Assembly (NCBI GenBank): GCA_014534295.1
Contig: JACVRU010000046.1
Coordinates: 1-11,455 of the forward strand
DNA from: Thermoleophilia bacterium
GTDB taxonomy: Bacteria; Actinomycetota; Thermoleophilia; Gaiellales; Gaiellaceae
Length of the DNA: 11,455 nt
Direction of reading: 5' to 3'
This document shows, in pieces, positions 1-8,093 of this stretch; positions within the stretch are counted from its first letter, which is position 1, and every line of letters begins with the position of its first letter. Made by a program: the position numbers and the translations under genes. Under the pieces are notes generated by a model. The model did not search any database and was not told the DNA's origin. It was given only the letters and a program-made list of their open reading frames with translations.

Positions 1-437
1 AAGATGCGGTCGGCGAATGGCGCCGCGAGCCGGTTGGCGAGCCCGAAGTGCGCGTCGGCCTCGGTCAGGGCCGCGGGCAACCGCGAGAGGGCCGCGGCGA
101 GCACCATCGGGCCCGCGACGTAGCCGCCGGCCCCGAGCACGACGTGCGGCCGGCGCCGCCTCAGGATCCGCGTGCACGAGACCGGCGCGGCGGCGGCCCG
201 GCCGAGCGCGAGCGGCAGCGCCGGGCTCGGGCGTCGCGGGATCCCCGACACCCGGAAGAGGTCGAGCTCGTAGCCCGCCTCAGGGACGAGCTGCGCCTCG
301 GCGCGCCCCGGCGACCCGGCGAAGGTCGTCCCGACGCCCGCGGCCCGCAGCGCGTCCGCGACCGCCAGCGCCGGCAGCACGTGCCCGGCCGTGCCCCCGG
401 CTGCGATCAGACACCGAAGCCCTCGCTCGCGACCCAT
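1..437 (-). CDS. murG: MurG, UDP-GlcNAc:lipid I GlcNAc transferase, N-terminal part (cut by window start)
   Basis: MurG transfers GlcNAc from UDP-GlcNAc to lipid I on the inner membrane face, giving lipid II. Only the first 145 codons are present; the rest lies beyond position 1. The translation starts MGRERGLRCLIAAGGTAGHV, where GGTAGHVLPALAVA (about residues 14-27) is the first glycine-rich loop of the family. GAGGYVAGPMVLAA, around residue 100, is the second glycine-rich motif, and TEADAHFGLANRLA corresponds to the E-x-N segment. I chose the ATG at 435-437 because it puts the Rossmann strand right at the N-terminus; no clear Shine-Dalgarno precedes it. It lies inside the ftsW reading frame, which continues 158 nt into murG in another frame. 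The first dozen codons (GGT, CGA, CTT, TGT, GCA) are less GC3-rich than those after, so this short stretch may be constrained by both frames. Identification is firm. Confidence 0.95.
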   Translation of the reverse strand, partial: MGRERGLRCLIAAGGTAGHVLPALAVADALRAAGVGTTFAGSPGRAEAQLVPEAGYELDLFRVSGIPRRPSPALPLALGRAAAAPVSCTRILRRRRPHVVLGAGGYVAGPMVLAAALSRLPAALTEADAHFGLANRLAAPFADRI

Positions 438-1506
438 TGGCAGCGATGTTAAGGAGGATTCCCACCGAGGCGAGCTGCACGACGAGGTTCGAGCCGCCGT
501 AGGAAACGAACGGGAGCGGGATCCCGGTCAGGGGCGCGAGTGCGAGCACCGCGGCCAGGTTGATCGCCGCCTGCCCGCAGACGAGGATCGTCAGGGCCGC
601 CGCGAGCCGCTTCCCGAACGGGTCCTTGCACGCGAGCGCGATGCGCAGGCCGGCGTACCCGAAGGCCGCGTACGCGAGGATCACCGCCGTCGTCCCCAGC
701 AGGCCGAGCTCCTCGCCGACGATGGCGAAGATCATGTCCGTGTGCGCCTCCGGCAGGTAGAAGATCTTCTGGACGCCCTGGCCGAGCCCCTCCCCGAAGA
801 CGCCTCCCGAGCCGAGGCCGATCAGCGCCTGGATGATCTGGAAGCCGGAGCCCTGTGGGTCGCTCCACGGGTCGAGGAAGCTGAGGAAGCGCTCGCGCCG
901 GTACGGCTCGGCCGCGATCGCGAGCACGCCCATGGTCCCGATCAGCGCCGTCCCGGCCCCGAGCGTCCGCAGCGGGACGCCCGAGACGAGCAGCAGGCCG
1001 AAGAGCATCACGACGAGCGCGATCGCCGTCCCCAGGTCGCGCCCGGCGAGGATGAGCAGGCAGAAGAGGCCGGCGACCACGCCGACGGGCCGTGCGAGCT
1101 CGCCGAGCGTCTGCGGCGCCTTCCGGCGGGCGAGGTACGCGGCCGCCCAGATCGCAAGAGAGAGCTTGGCCAGCTCGGAGGGCTGGAAGGCGGCCGGGCC
1201 GAGCGTGAACCAGCGCCGAGCGCCGTTGATCGGAGGAGCGAGGAGGACGAGCGTGCAGAGCACGAGGCTGAAGACGAGCAGGCCGGGGGCCAGCGCCCGC
1301 AGTCCGTGGAAGTCGAAGCGGGAGGCGACGAGCAGGCCGCAGATGCCGAGGACGGCGTAGATCCCCTGCCGCTTCAGGTAGTAGCTCGGGTCCCCGTCCC
1401 CCAGCGCCGCCGCTGCCGACGTGGCGCTGTAGACCATCACCAGCCCGAACGCCACGAGGGCGAGCGTGACCAGGACGAGGATGCGAACCTCGACTCTTCC
1501 CTTCAC
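280..1506 (-). CDS. ftsW: FtsW, SEDS-family septal peptidoglycan glycosyltransferase
   Basis: FtsW polymerises lipid II into glycan strands at the septum, as partner of the class B PBP FtsI. The 408-residue protein is strongly hydrophobic with about ten membrane segments. Family motifs are NGARRWFTLG followed by QPSELAKL (94-115), AGRDLGTA (154-161), FLDPWSDPQGSGFQ (210-223), the LPEAHTDMIFA loop (251-261) with D257 at the catalytic aspartate position, and PFVSYGGSN (332-340). The start is a GTG at 1504-1506 overlapping the murD stop as GTGA. FtsW rather than RodA is chosen from its place between murD and murG. Oddity: after the last membrane helix (about residue 356) the frame runs 52 codons further, through an Arg/Gly/Ala-rich tail lying over the murG start. 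In that tail the third codon positions of the ftsW frame are not GC-biased while those of murG are, so the distal tail looks like unselected read-through. Confidence 0.95.
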   Translation of the reverse strand: MKGRVEVRILVLVTLALVAFGLVMVYSATSAAAALGDGDPSYYLKRQGIYAVLGICGLLVASRFDFHGLRALAPGLLVFSLVLCTLVLLAPPINGARRWFTLGPAAFQPSELAKLSLAIWAAAYLARRKAPQTLGELARPVGVVAGLFCLLILAGRDLGTAIALVVMLFGLLLVSGVPLRTLGAGTALIGTMGVLAIAAEPYRRERFLSFLDPWSDPQGSGFQIIQALIGLGSGGVFGEGLGQGVQKIFYLPEAHTDMIFAIVGEELGLLGTTAVILAYAAFGYAGLRIALACKDPFGKRLAAALTILVCGQAAINLAAVLALAPLTGIPLPFVSYGGSNLVVQLASVGILLNIAANGSRARASVSDRSRGHGRARAAGAGGRGRAAGRGRRDDLRRVAGARRGAARP

Positions 1507-2702
1507 GCCTCCATGGTTCTGACGAGCTCGCGGAACTCCTCGCCCCGCTGCTCGAAGCTTTCGTACTGATCGAAGCTCGCGCAGGCGGGCGAGAGGAGGA
1601 CGACGTCGCCGGGCCGGGCGTTCGCGGCGGCCGCGGCGACCGCGGTCCGCAGGTCGCCGGAGCGCTCGAACGGAACGCCGGTGGGCGCGAGCGCCGCGGC
1701 CAGCGCCTCGTCCGCCTCGCCTACGAGGTAGACGACGCGGACGTTCGGCCCGACCGCCGCGGCGAGCGGCTCGAAGCTCTCGCCCTTGGCGCGGCCGCCT
1801 GCGATCAGGTGGACGGGCTCGTCGGCGTAGGCAGCGAGCGCCGCCCGCGCGGCGAGGACGTTGGTCGCGATCGAGTCGTTGACGTAGACCACTCCGCCGG
1901 CCTCGCCGACCGTTTCGAGCCGGTGGGGGACCGGTCTGAACCGCTCCAGTCCGCCCGCGATCGCGTCCTCGGACACTCCCGCCGCGCGGGCGGCGGCGAC
2001 CGCGGCGGCGGCGTTCGCCCGGTTGTGCCGGCCGCGCAGGCGAGGCTCGGCCGGGAGCGGGTCGTCCGCGGAGAACTCGATCCGGCGCGCGCGCCCCGGG
2101 ATCGCCCCGAACCCCTGCGGGACCACCGCGACGTCGTCCGCTTGCTGCCGATCGAAGATCCGGAGCTTCGCCGCCGCGTACGCCTCCCGCGTCCCGTGGC
2201 GGTCGAGATGGTCCGCCTCGAGGTTGAGGAGGACGGCGATCCGCGGGCGGAATGTCTCCACGTGCTCGAGCTGGAAGCTCGAGAGCTCGGCGACGACGAG
2301 CGCGCCCGGCTCCACCTCCCCGTCGAGCGCGCAGAGCGCGAGCCCGATGTTCCCGGCCGCCGGCGCGCCCGTGATCTCCGCGAGCAGCGCGGTCGTCGTC
2401 GTCTTCCCCTTCGTGCCCGTGACCGCGAGCAGGGGGTTCGGGAGGATCCGGTACGCGACCTCGGCGTCGCTCCAGATCCGGGTCCCGCGCTCGCGTGCCG
2501 CTCGCGCCAGCGCCGCCTCGTTCGGGACGCCGCCGCTCTTGACGACGACCTCCACCCAGTCCAGCAATGACACGTCCTCGTCGTTGCCGAGCGTCCGGTC
2601 GGCTTCGACCACGTCCACGCCGTGACGGCGCAGCGCGTCGGCGGCCGCGCGGCCCTGGCGGGCGAGGCCGAGGACGAGGGCCGCGGAAGGAAGCTCGCTC
2701 AG
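1503..2702 (-). CDS. murD: MurD, UDP-MurNAc-L-alanine:D-glutamate ligase
   Basis: MurD is the cytoplasmic ATP-dependent ligase that adds D-Glu to UDP-MurNAc-L-Ala. The N-terminal domain opens with the Rossmann strand ALVLGLARQG (8-17). The ATP loop is TGTKGKTT (95-102), with Lys where most family members have Asn. Then come ELSSFQLEH (139-147), NLEADHLDRHG (160-170), AAAKLRIF with the probable carbamylated K179, HNRANAAAA (226-234), HRLETVGE (260-267) and the C-terminal SPACASFDQYESFEQRGEEF. With the start used here it is 399 residues, somewhat shorter than E. coli MurD (438). Start: the frame has no ATG, GTG or TTG near the mraY stop. The nearest usable codon is a CTG at 2700-2702 overlapping the mraY stop as CTGA. 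The next in-frame GTGs (2813, 2873) would add 37-57 residues that are only the shadow of MraY, and the first downstream GTG would destroy the Rossmann motif. Function is certain; the exact start is not. Confidence 0.93.
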   Translation of the reverse strand: MSELPSAALVLGLARQGRAAADALRRHGVDVVEADRTLGNDEDVSLLDWVEVVVKSGGVPNEAALARAARERGTRIWSDAEVAYRILPNPLLAVTGTKGKTTTTALLAEITGAPAAGNIGLALCALDGEVEPGALVVAELSSFQLEHVETFRPRIAVLLNLEADHLDRHGTREAYAAAKLRIFDRQQADDVAVVPQGFGAIPGRARRIEFSADDPLPAEPRLRGRHNRANAAAAVAAARAAGVSEDAIAGGLERFRPVPHRLETVGEAGGVVYVNDSIATNVLAARAALAAYADEPVHLIAGGRAKGESFEPLAAAVGPNVRVVYLVGEADEALAAALAPTGVPFERSGDLRTAVAAAAANARPGDVVLLSPACASFDQYESFEQRGEEFRELVRTMEA

Positions 2703-3724
2703 CGCCGGAGGCGGAAGAAGTCGGGGAAGTAGCGGTAGTAGAGGGCGAAACCGGCCGCGCAGAGGATCCCTGTGACGATCCAGAAGCGGACCATGATCTT
2801 CGTCTCCGACCACGCCTTCATCTCGAAGTCGTGGTGGATCGGCGCCATCAGGAAGATCCGGCGGCCGCTCCACTTGAAGGTCACCACCTGGAGCATCACC
2901 GAGAGCGCCTCGAGCACGAAGATGCCGCCGATCAGCAGCAGCAGCACCTCGGCCTTGAGCATGATCGCGAAGCCGCCGAGCGCGCCGCCGAGCGCGAACG
3001 CGCCCGTGTCGCCCATGATCACGTCGGCCGGGAACGCGTTGTACCAGAGGAACCCGATCGCGGCCCCGATCAGCGCCCCGCCGAGGATCGCCAGGTCGAG
3101 GTGCGGCGTGCTCGCCTCGCCGAAGGCCGGCTGCTGGCTGCGGATGAACGTGAAGACGCTGATCACCGTGAAGGTGAAGACGGCGATGATCCCCGTGCCG
3201 GCCGCGAGCCCGTCGATGCCGTCCGCGAGGTTGACGCCGTTAGCCGCGCCCGCGATCACGAAGAAGACGAAGGCGTACCAGGCCGGGCCGAGGTTGATCG
3301 TGACGTCGACGACCGGGAGGTAGACGTCGTCGCCGAGGTCGATCCGGTTGGCCAGGTAGCCGACCACCGCGGCGACGCCCAGGAGCAGCACGAGCTTCCA
3401 GCGGCCGGGGAGCCCGAGCGACCGCCGGTGGGTCAGCTTGATGTAGTCGTCGACGAACCCGATCGTCCCGCAGGCGACCGTGGCGAAGAAGACCGTCAGC
3501 GCCGCGGTCGTGTAGCGCGACAGGGCGAGGAAGGCGATGCTCGTCGCGACGAGGATGAGGACGCCGCCGCCGACCGGGGTGCCCGCCTTGACCGCGTGCG
3601 CCTCCGGACCCTCCTCCCGGATGTACTGGCCGAGCTCCTTCCGCCGGAGGTACTCGATGAACTTCGGGCCGACGGCGATCGAGACCACGAGGCCGACGAT
3701 GGCCGCGATGAGGACTCGTTCCAT
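2699..3724 (-). CDS. mraY: MraY, phospho-MurNAc-pentapeptide transferase
   Basis: MraY is the membrane enzyme moving phospho-MurNAc-pentapeptide from UDP to undecaprenyl phosphate, making lipid I. The 341-residue protein has about ten hydrophobic helices and the family motifs in order: KAGTPVGGG (46-54), FVDDYIKL (90-97) with the DD pair, NGVNLADGIDGLA (162-174), LWYNAFPADVIMGDTGA (226-242) and APIHHDFEMKAW (294-305). Three positions differ from the usual text: Ala for Thr in NLTDG, Ala for Ser in MGDTGS, and Asp299 as the third member of the normally invariant HHH triad. The ATG at 3722-3724 overlaps the murF TAA by one base (TAATG). Length and order are normal for the family, so I regard it as functional. 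Confidence 0.96.
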   Translation of the reverse strand: MERVLIAAIVGLVVSIAVGPKFIEYLRRKELGQYIREEGPEAHAVKAGTPVGGGVLILVATSIAFLALSRYTTAALTVFFATVACGTIGFVDDYIKLTHRRSLGLPGRWKLVLLLGVAAVVGYLANRIDLGDDVYLPVVDVTINLGPAWYAFVFFVIAGAANGVNLADGIDGLAAGTGIIAVFTFTVISVFTFIRSQQPAFGEASTPHLDLAILGGALIGAAIGFLWYNAFPADVIMGDTGAFALGGALGGFAIMLKAEVLLLLIGGIFVLEALSVMLQVVTFKWSGRRIFLMAPIHHDFEMKAWSETKIMVRFWIVTGILCAAGFALYYRYFPDFFRLRR

Positions 3725-4995
3725 TACGTCGGAACGCCCGCCAGCGCCTCGGCCACCGCCTCCAGGCGCGCGACCCGGGAGCCCTTGACGAGCACGACGT
3801 CGCCGGGCTCGAGCAGTTCCCGCAGGAGCGCGGCCGCGTCCTCGGGGCTCGCCGCCGGCAGCCCGCCGTAGCGGTCGGCGTCGCCACCGCCGACCGCGAC
3901 GACGACGCCGACGCCGACCTCGGCCGCGGCGGCGCCGACTGCGGCGTGGAAGCCCTCGGAGCCGTCCCCGAGCTCCGCCATCCGGCCGAGCACGGCCACC
4001 GTGCGCCTGCCGCCCGCCCGGCGGACGAGGTACTCGAGCGCAGCCCGCATCGAGACTGGGTTAGCGTTCCAAGAGTCGTTGATCAGTACGCCGCCGCCGG
4101 GCAGCTCGGTCTCCTCGCCGCGGAGGCGCGAGAAGGAGATCGTCGGGGCTCCCTCGGCGGCCCCGTCGAGCGGCAGCCCCAGCGCCGCGTATGCGCCCAG
4201 GGCGGCAAGGGCGTTCCGCGCGTGGTGCTCGGCCGCGAACGGGACCTTCAGCTCGACCACGGTCCCCAGGACGTCGGCGACGAGCTGCGGCGGCTCGAAG
4301 CTCAGCGGCCGGACGTCGGCGCCCGCCCCGAACCGCACGAGCTCGACGTCGCCGCGACGCAGGAACGGCTCGAGCAGGGGCTCGTCAGCCGGGACGACCG
4401 CCGTGCCACCGGGCGGGAGCGCGGCGACCAGCTCCGCCTTCGCCTCGGCGACGCGCTCGACCGTGCCGAGCAGCTCCAGGTGGACGGGTCCCACCGCGGT
4501 GATCACGCCGACGTCGGGGCGCGCTGGCCCGCAAAGAGCCGCGATCTGGCCGAGACCGCGCATCCCCATCTCGGCGACGACGACCTCCGTCTCGGACTCG
4601 ATCGCAAGCAGGGTCAGCGGCAGCCCGACCTCGTTGTTGAAGCCGGCCTCGGCGGCGACGGTCCGAGCGTGCGGCCGGCAGAGCGCGGCCAGGATGTCCT
4701 TCGTCGACGTCTTGCCGACGGAGCCCGTGATCGCGGCGACTTTCGCCCGGCTGCGCGAGCGCACCTCTCCCGCCAGGGCCGCGAGGGCCGCGAAGGCGTC
4801 GTCGGGGACGAGCGCGGCTGCCGCTCCCCGCTCCAGCGCCTCGTCCACGTACTCGCGGCCGCGGCCGACCGCGACGAACAGGTCGCCCGGCACGACCCGC
4901 CGCGAGTCGACGGCCACGCCCGTGACCTCGCCGGCGCGGGCCTCGAGCCGGCCCGGCGCCAGCCGCCGGACCTCCTCCACCGCGAGCGGGATCAC
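3724..4995 (-). CDS. murF: MurF, UDP-MurNAc-tripeptide:D-Ala-D-Ala ligase
   Basis: MurF adds the D-Ala-D-Ala dipeptide, the last cytoplasmic step of UDP-MurNAc-pentapeptide synthesis. The 423-residue translation contains the N-terminal uridine-binding motif DSRRVVPGDLFVAVG (30-44), the ATP loop ITGSVGKTSTK (89-99), NNEVGLPLTLL (120-130), VVAEMGMRG (139-147), VGPVHLELLG (168-177), AKAEL with K186 as a candidate carbamylated lysine, HARNALAALGA (258-268), NDSWNANPVSM (306-316) and LVKGSR (402-407). The family motif NDSYNANP here has Trp309 in place of Tyr, and LGDM is LGRM (336-339). The start is a GTG at 4993-4995 overlapping the murE stop as GTGA. The frame stays open about 690 nt further upstream, but that stretch is Arg/Gly/Ala-rich shadow of murE and is excluded. 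Confidence 0.95.
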   Translation of the reverse strand: MIPLAVEEVRRLAPGRLEARAGEVTGVAVDSRRVVPGDLFVAVGRGREYVDEALERGAAAALVPDDAFAALAALAGEVRSRSRAKVAAITGSVGKTSTKDILAALCRPHARTVAAEAGFNNEVGLPLTLLAIESETEVVVAEMGMRGLGQIAALCGPARPDVGVITAVGPVHLELLGTVERVAEAKAELVAALPPGGTAVVPADEPLLEPFLRRGDVELVRFGAGADVRPLSFEPPQLVADVLGTVVELKVPFAAEHHARNALAALGAYAALGLPLDGAAEGAPTISFSRLRGEETELPGGGVLINDSWNANPVSMRAALEYLVRRAGGRRTVAVLGRMAELGDGSEGFHAAVGAAAAEVGVGVVVAVGGGDADRYGGLPAASPEDAAALLRELLEPGDVVLVKGSRVARLEAVAEALAGVPT

Positions 4996-6383
4996 GCCCG
5001 CGCCCCCACCAGCTTCCGCAGCGCCTCCCGCGCGACCTCGCGGTCGTCGAACGGGGTCACGACTCCTCCGACCTCCTGTCCCTGCTCGTGGCCCTTGCCC
5101 GCGACGACGACGACGTCCCCCGGCCGCGCGGCCTCGACCGCCAGCTCGATCGCGGCGCGCCGGTCCGGCTCGATGACGGCGCCGCCGGCCGCGCCGGCCA
5201 ACACCTCGGCGACGATCGTCTCCGGCTCCTCGCTGCGGGGGTTGTCGGACGTGACCACGGCCAGGTCGGCGAGCTCGGTGGCCACGCGCCCCATCAGCGG
5301 CCGCTTCTCGCGGTCGCGGTCGCCGCCGCAGCCGAAGACGCAGAGGACGCGCCCCTCGGCGAGCTCGCGCGCCTCGCGGAGCACGAGCTCGAGCGAGTCC
5401 GGGGTGTGCGCGTAGTCGACGAGCACGACGAACGGCTGCCCGGCCGAGACCTCCTCGAAGCGGCCCGGCACGCCCGCGACCGCCTCCAGGCCCGCCTTGA
5501 CGGCCTCGGGCTCGATCCCGAGCACCCGCGCCGCCGCGGTCGCGCCGAGCGCGTTGAGGACGTTGAATCGCCCGCGCAGGCGGAGCTCGACGCCGGCGAG
5601 CCCCTCGGGGCCGACCTCGGCGTCGGCCGAGCGGCCGAAGGTGACCGCTTCGCCGCCGAGCTCCGCGACGAGCCGCCGGCCCCACGGGTCGTCGATGTTG
5701 ACGACCGCGGGCACACCGTCGAATAGCCGCCGCTTGGCCGCGAAGTACGCCTCCATCGTCCCGTGGAAGTCGAGGTGGTCCTGCGTCAGGTTCGTGAAGA
5801 CGAGCACGCGGAAGCGAACCCGGTCGAGCCGATGCAGCTCCGAGGCGTGCGACGACGCCTCCATCGCGCAGCTGCGGTCGCCGGCGTCCAGCATCTCCCG
5901 GAACAGCCGCTGGAGGTCGATCGCCTCGGGAGTCGTCCGCTCGAGCTTCCGGGGCCCGCCGCCGACGCGCGCCTCGACGGTGCCGAGCAGCCCGGGCCGC
6001 CGGCCGCCCGCCGCGAGAACCGCGTAGAGGAGGTGCGCGGTGGTGGTCTTCCCGTTCGTCCCCGTCACGCCCGCGACCTCGAGCTCCTGGCTCGGCCGGC
6101 CGAAGAACTCGTCGGCGACGACGGCCATGGCCGCGCGCGCCGAGGGGACGACGAGCTGCGGAACGTCGGCGTCGACGGGGCGCTCGACCACGAGGGCGGC
6201 CGCCCCGCGCCCGACCGCGGCTGGTGCGAACTCATGTCCGTCCGCGCGCGATCCGGGCACGCAGAAGAACAGCGTGCCGGAGACGACAGCGCGTGCGTCG
6301 TACGCGAGGTCGCGGACCTCCACCGGCGCTCGATTCGCGACCTCGGTGGGGGCGAGCGCCGCGATCACGCGCTCGAGGTCCAT
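4992..6383 (-). CDS. murE: MurE, UDP-MurNAc-dipeptide:diaminopimelate ligase
   Basis: MurE adds the third residue of the stem peptide to UDP-MurNAc-L-Ala-D-Glu. The 463-residue protein shows LAYDARAVVSGTLFFCVPG (26-44), the ATP loop VTGTNGKTTTAHLL (106-119), AMEASSHA (173-180), NLTQDHLDFHGTMEAYFAAK (198-217; K217 is the likely carbamylated lysine), LRGRFNVLNALGA (269-281), VDYAHTPDSL (322-331) and AGKGHEQGQ (428-436). TSDNPRSEEP (378-387) carries the DNPR signature known from enzymes that accept diaminopimelate; lysine-adding enzymes have a different sequence there. This implies a DAP-type peptidoglycan. The start is the ATG at 6381-6383, 15 nt after the ftsI stop. No good Shine-Dalgarno is seen, so ribosomes may arrive from ftsI. 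The uridine-site DSR is DAR here. Confidence 0.96.
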   Translation of the reverse strand: MDLERVIAALAPTEVANRAPVEVRDLAYDARAVVSGTLFFCVPGSRADGHEFAPAAVGRGAAALVVERPVDADVPQLVVPSARAAMAVVADEFFGRPSQELEVAGVTGTNGKTTTAHLLYAVLAAGGRRPGLLGTVEARVGGGPRKLERTTPEAIDLQRLFREMLDAGDRSCAMEASSHASELHRLDRVRFRVLVFTNLTQDHLDFHGTMEAYFAAKRRLFDGVPAVVNIDDPWGRRLVAELGGEAVTFGRSADAEVGPEGLAGVELRLRGRFNVLNALGATAAARVLGIEPEAVKAGLEAVAGVPGRFEEVSAGQPFVVLVDYAHTPDSLELVLREARELAEGRVLCVFGCGGDRDREKRPLMGRVATELADLAVVTSDNPRSEEPETIVAEVLAGAAGGAVIEPDRRAAIELAVEAARPGDVVVVAGKGHEQGQEVGGVVTPFDDREVAREALRKLVGARA

Positions 6384-6398
6384 CGGGCGAGACTCTAG

Positions 6399-8093
6399 CT
6401 AGGGGGTCGGCATGGACAGGGGCGCGTCCGGGGGCACTTCCAGGTACTGGAGCGCGAACTGGGCGATGCTCTGGAAGGCCGGCGCGGCGACGGTTCCGCC
6501 CCAGATCGCGTTCCGCGGCGTGTCGACCGTGACCAGGATCACGAGCCGCGGGTCGGTCGCGGGCACGAAGCCGACGAACGAGGCGACGTAGTCCGAGCGC
6601 GAGTACCCGCCGGGGACCGGTTTCTGCGCCGTGCCCGTCTTGCCCGCGACGTGGTAGCCGGGGACGGCCGCGAGCCCGCCCGTCCCACCCTCGTCGTCGA
6701 CGACCCCCACCAGCAGCCGAGAGAGCGTCTTCGCCACGGTGGGCGAGAGCACGCGCTTCCGCTTCGGCGGCTTCGGCTGTCCGCCGGCGATGCGATCGAC
6801 CAGGTGAGGCTGCACCCAGACGCCCCGGTTCGCGACCGTCGCGTACGCGGCCGCCATCTGGAGCCCGGTGACGGCGATGCCCTGGCCGATCGGGACGTTG
6901 CCGATCGTCGAGCCCGACCACTTCGGCTCGGGGAGGACGATGCCCGGGCTCTCCCCGGGGAAGCCGACACCCGTGGCCTGCCCGAAACCGAAGCCGTCGA
7001 CCCAGGCGGCGAGCCCCTTCGAGCCGAGTTGCCGCGCGACCGTGACCGTGCCGACGTTCGAGGAGCGGAACAGGATCTCGGCCACGGTCATCCGCTGGGT
7101 CGAGCGCTCGTGGGCGTCGTGGATGCGGCGGTCGGCGACCTGGATCTCGTACGGCAGCGTGAAGGCGGTCTGCGGCGTCATCAGGCCCTCGGCAAGCACG
7201 CCGGCGACCGTCACCACCTTGAAGGTCGAGCCGGGCTCCCACGTGTCGGTGACCGCGCGGTTCTTCGTCCGGGCGAGGTCGCGGGCGGCCACCTGCGGGA
7301 AGTTGTTCGCATCGTAGGTCGGCGCGCTCGCCATCGCCACGATCGAGCCCGTCCGCGGGTCGAGCACGACGGCGCTCGCCGCGGTCGCGTTCCAGCGGCG
7401 CACGGTGTCCCGCAGGACCGCCTCGGCGTTCGCCTGGATGTTGTGGTCGATCGTTAGGTAGACGTCACGGCCCTCGCGCGCGGGGATCGCTGAGACGACC
7501 TCGATCGCGCGGCCGATCGGATCCTTGACGATCGTCTGCCTCCCCGGCGCGCCGGCGAGGACGTCGTCGAGCGCGGCCTCGATCCCCTCGAGCCCGCGGT
7601 TGTCGACGCCGGCGAAGCCGAGCACCTGGGCGCCGACCGACCGCTGCGGGTAGACGCGCCGCTCCTCGTTGTAGAAGCCGAAGCCGTCGAGCCCGCGCTC
7701 GGCGAGCTTGGCCGCGTCGGCCGGGTCCGCCTTGCGGGCGACGTAGACGAAACCCTTCGACCTGTCGGAGAGCCGCCGCACGAGCTTTCCGGGCTTGATC
7801 CCGAGGATCCGGCCGGCGATCTGCGCCGCCCTGTGCGGATCGCGGACGCGGCGGGGATCGGCGTAGACGGTCGTCGCGCGCTCGCCGACCGCGAGCGGCG
7901 TGCCCGTCCGGTCGTAGATCGTGCCGCGGCTGGCGGGCAGCTCCACCGTCTCGCGGTGCTGGACCTGCGCCATCCGGGCGAGCGGCGCCGCGTGCACCGC
8001 CTGTAGCCAGACCGCTCGGCCGAGCGCCACCGCGAACGCGATCAGCAGGACCGCCAGGAGCAGGCGGATCCTGCGGTCGGTCGCGCGGCTCAT
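6399..8093 (-). CDS. ftsI: FtsI-type class B penicillin-binding protein (septal transpeptidase)
   Basis: This D,D-transpeptidase cross-links septal peptidoglycan. From the ATG at 8091-8093 the protein is 564 residues. It has a short basic N-terminus, one membrane anchor (about 9-31), then the PBP dimerisation domain with SRGTIYDRTGTPLA (55-68), RVYPQRSVGAQVLGFAG (146-162) and GLEGIEAALDD (167-177). The transpeptidase domain has all three catalytic motifs: EPGSTFK (286-292, nucleophile S289 and K292), SSN (344-346) and AGKTGTAQKP (483-492). No C-terminal PASTA repeats are visible; it ends shortly after the transpeptidase domain in a Pro-rich tail. The ATG overlaps the stop of the ftsL-like gene as ATGA. 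The longer open frame upstream is shadow of the ftsL/rsmH genes. The gene ends in TAG. Confidence 0.95.
   Translation of the reverse strand: MSRATDRRIRLLLAVLLIAFAVALGRAVWLQAVHAAPLARMAQVQHRETVELPASRGTIYDRTGTPLAVGERATTVYADPRRVRDPHRAAQIAGRILGIKPGKLVRRLSDRSKGFVYVARKADPADAAKLAERGLDGFGFYNEERRVYPQRSVGAQVLGFAGVDNRGLEGIEAALDDVLAGAPGRQTIVKDPIGRAIEVVSAIPAREGRDVYLTIDHNIQANAEAVLRDTVRRWNATAASAVVLDPRTGSIVAMASAPTYDANNFPQVAARDLARTKNRAVTDTWEPGSTFKVVTVAGVLAEGLMTPQTAFTLPYEIQVADRRIHDAHERSTQRMTVAEILFRSSNVGTVTVARQLGSKGLAAWVDGFGFGQATGVGFPGESPGIVLPEPKWSGSTIGNVPIGQGIAVTGLQMAAAYATVANRGVWVQPHLVDRIAGGQPKPPKRKRVLSPTVAKTLSRLLVGVVDDEGGTGGLAAVPGYHVAGKTGTAQKPVPGGYSRSDYVASFVGFVPATDPRLVILVTVDTPRNAIWGGTVAAPAFQSIAQFALQYLEVPPDAPLSMPTP

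Noticed and set aside
451..457. AAGGAGG on the plus strand, a perfect Shine-Dalgarno text
   Set aside because: No start codon follows at a suitable distance and it lies antisense to the ftsW/murG junction.
391..1569. Long plus-strand open frames opposite the dcw genes (also 2567-3871, 3946-5415, 8102-10021)
   Set aside because: Their translations are Arg/Glu/Asp/Gly- or Arg/Ser/Ala-rich low-complexity text without domains, antisense to clearly conserved genes. High GC removes stops in such frames.
4996..5685. N-terminal extension of the murF open frame (same for ftsI up to 8576 and murD up to 2873)
   Set aside because: The added residues are a shadow of the upstream gene, and internal starts coupled to the previous stop give normal family lengths.
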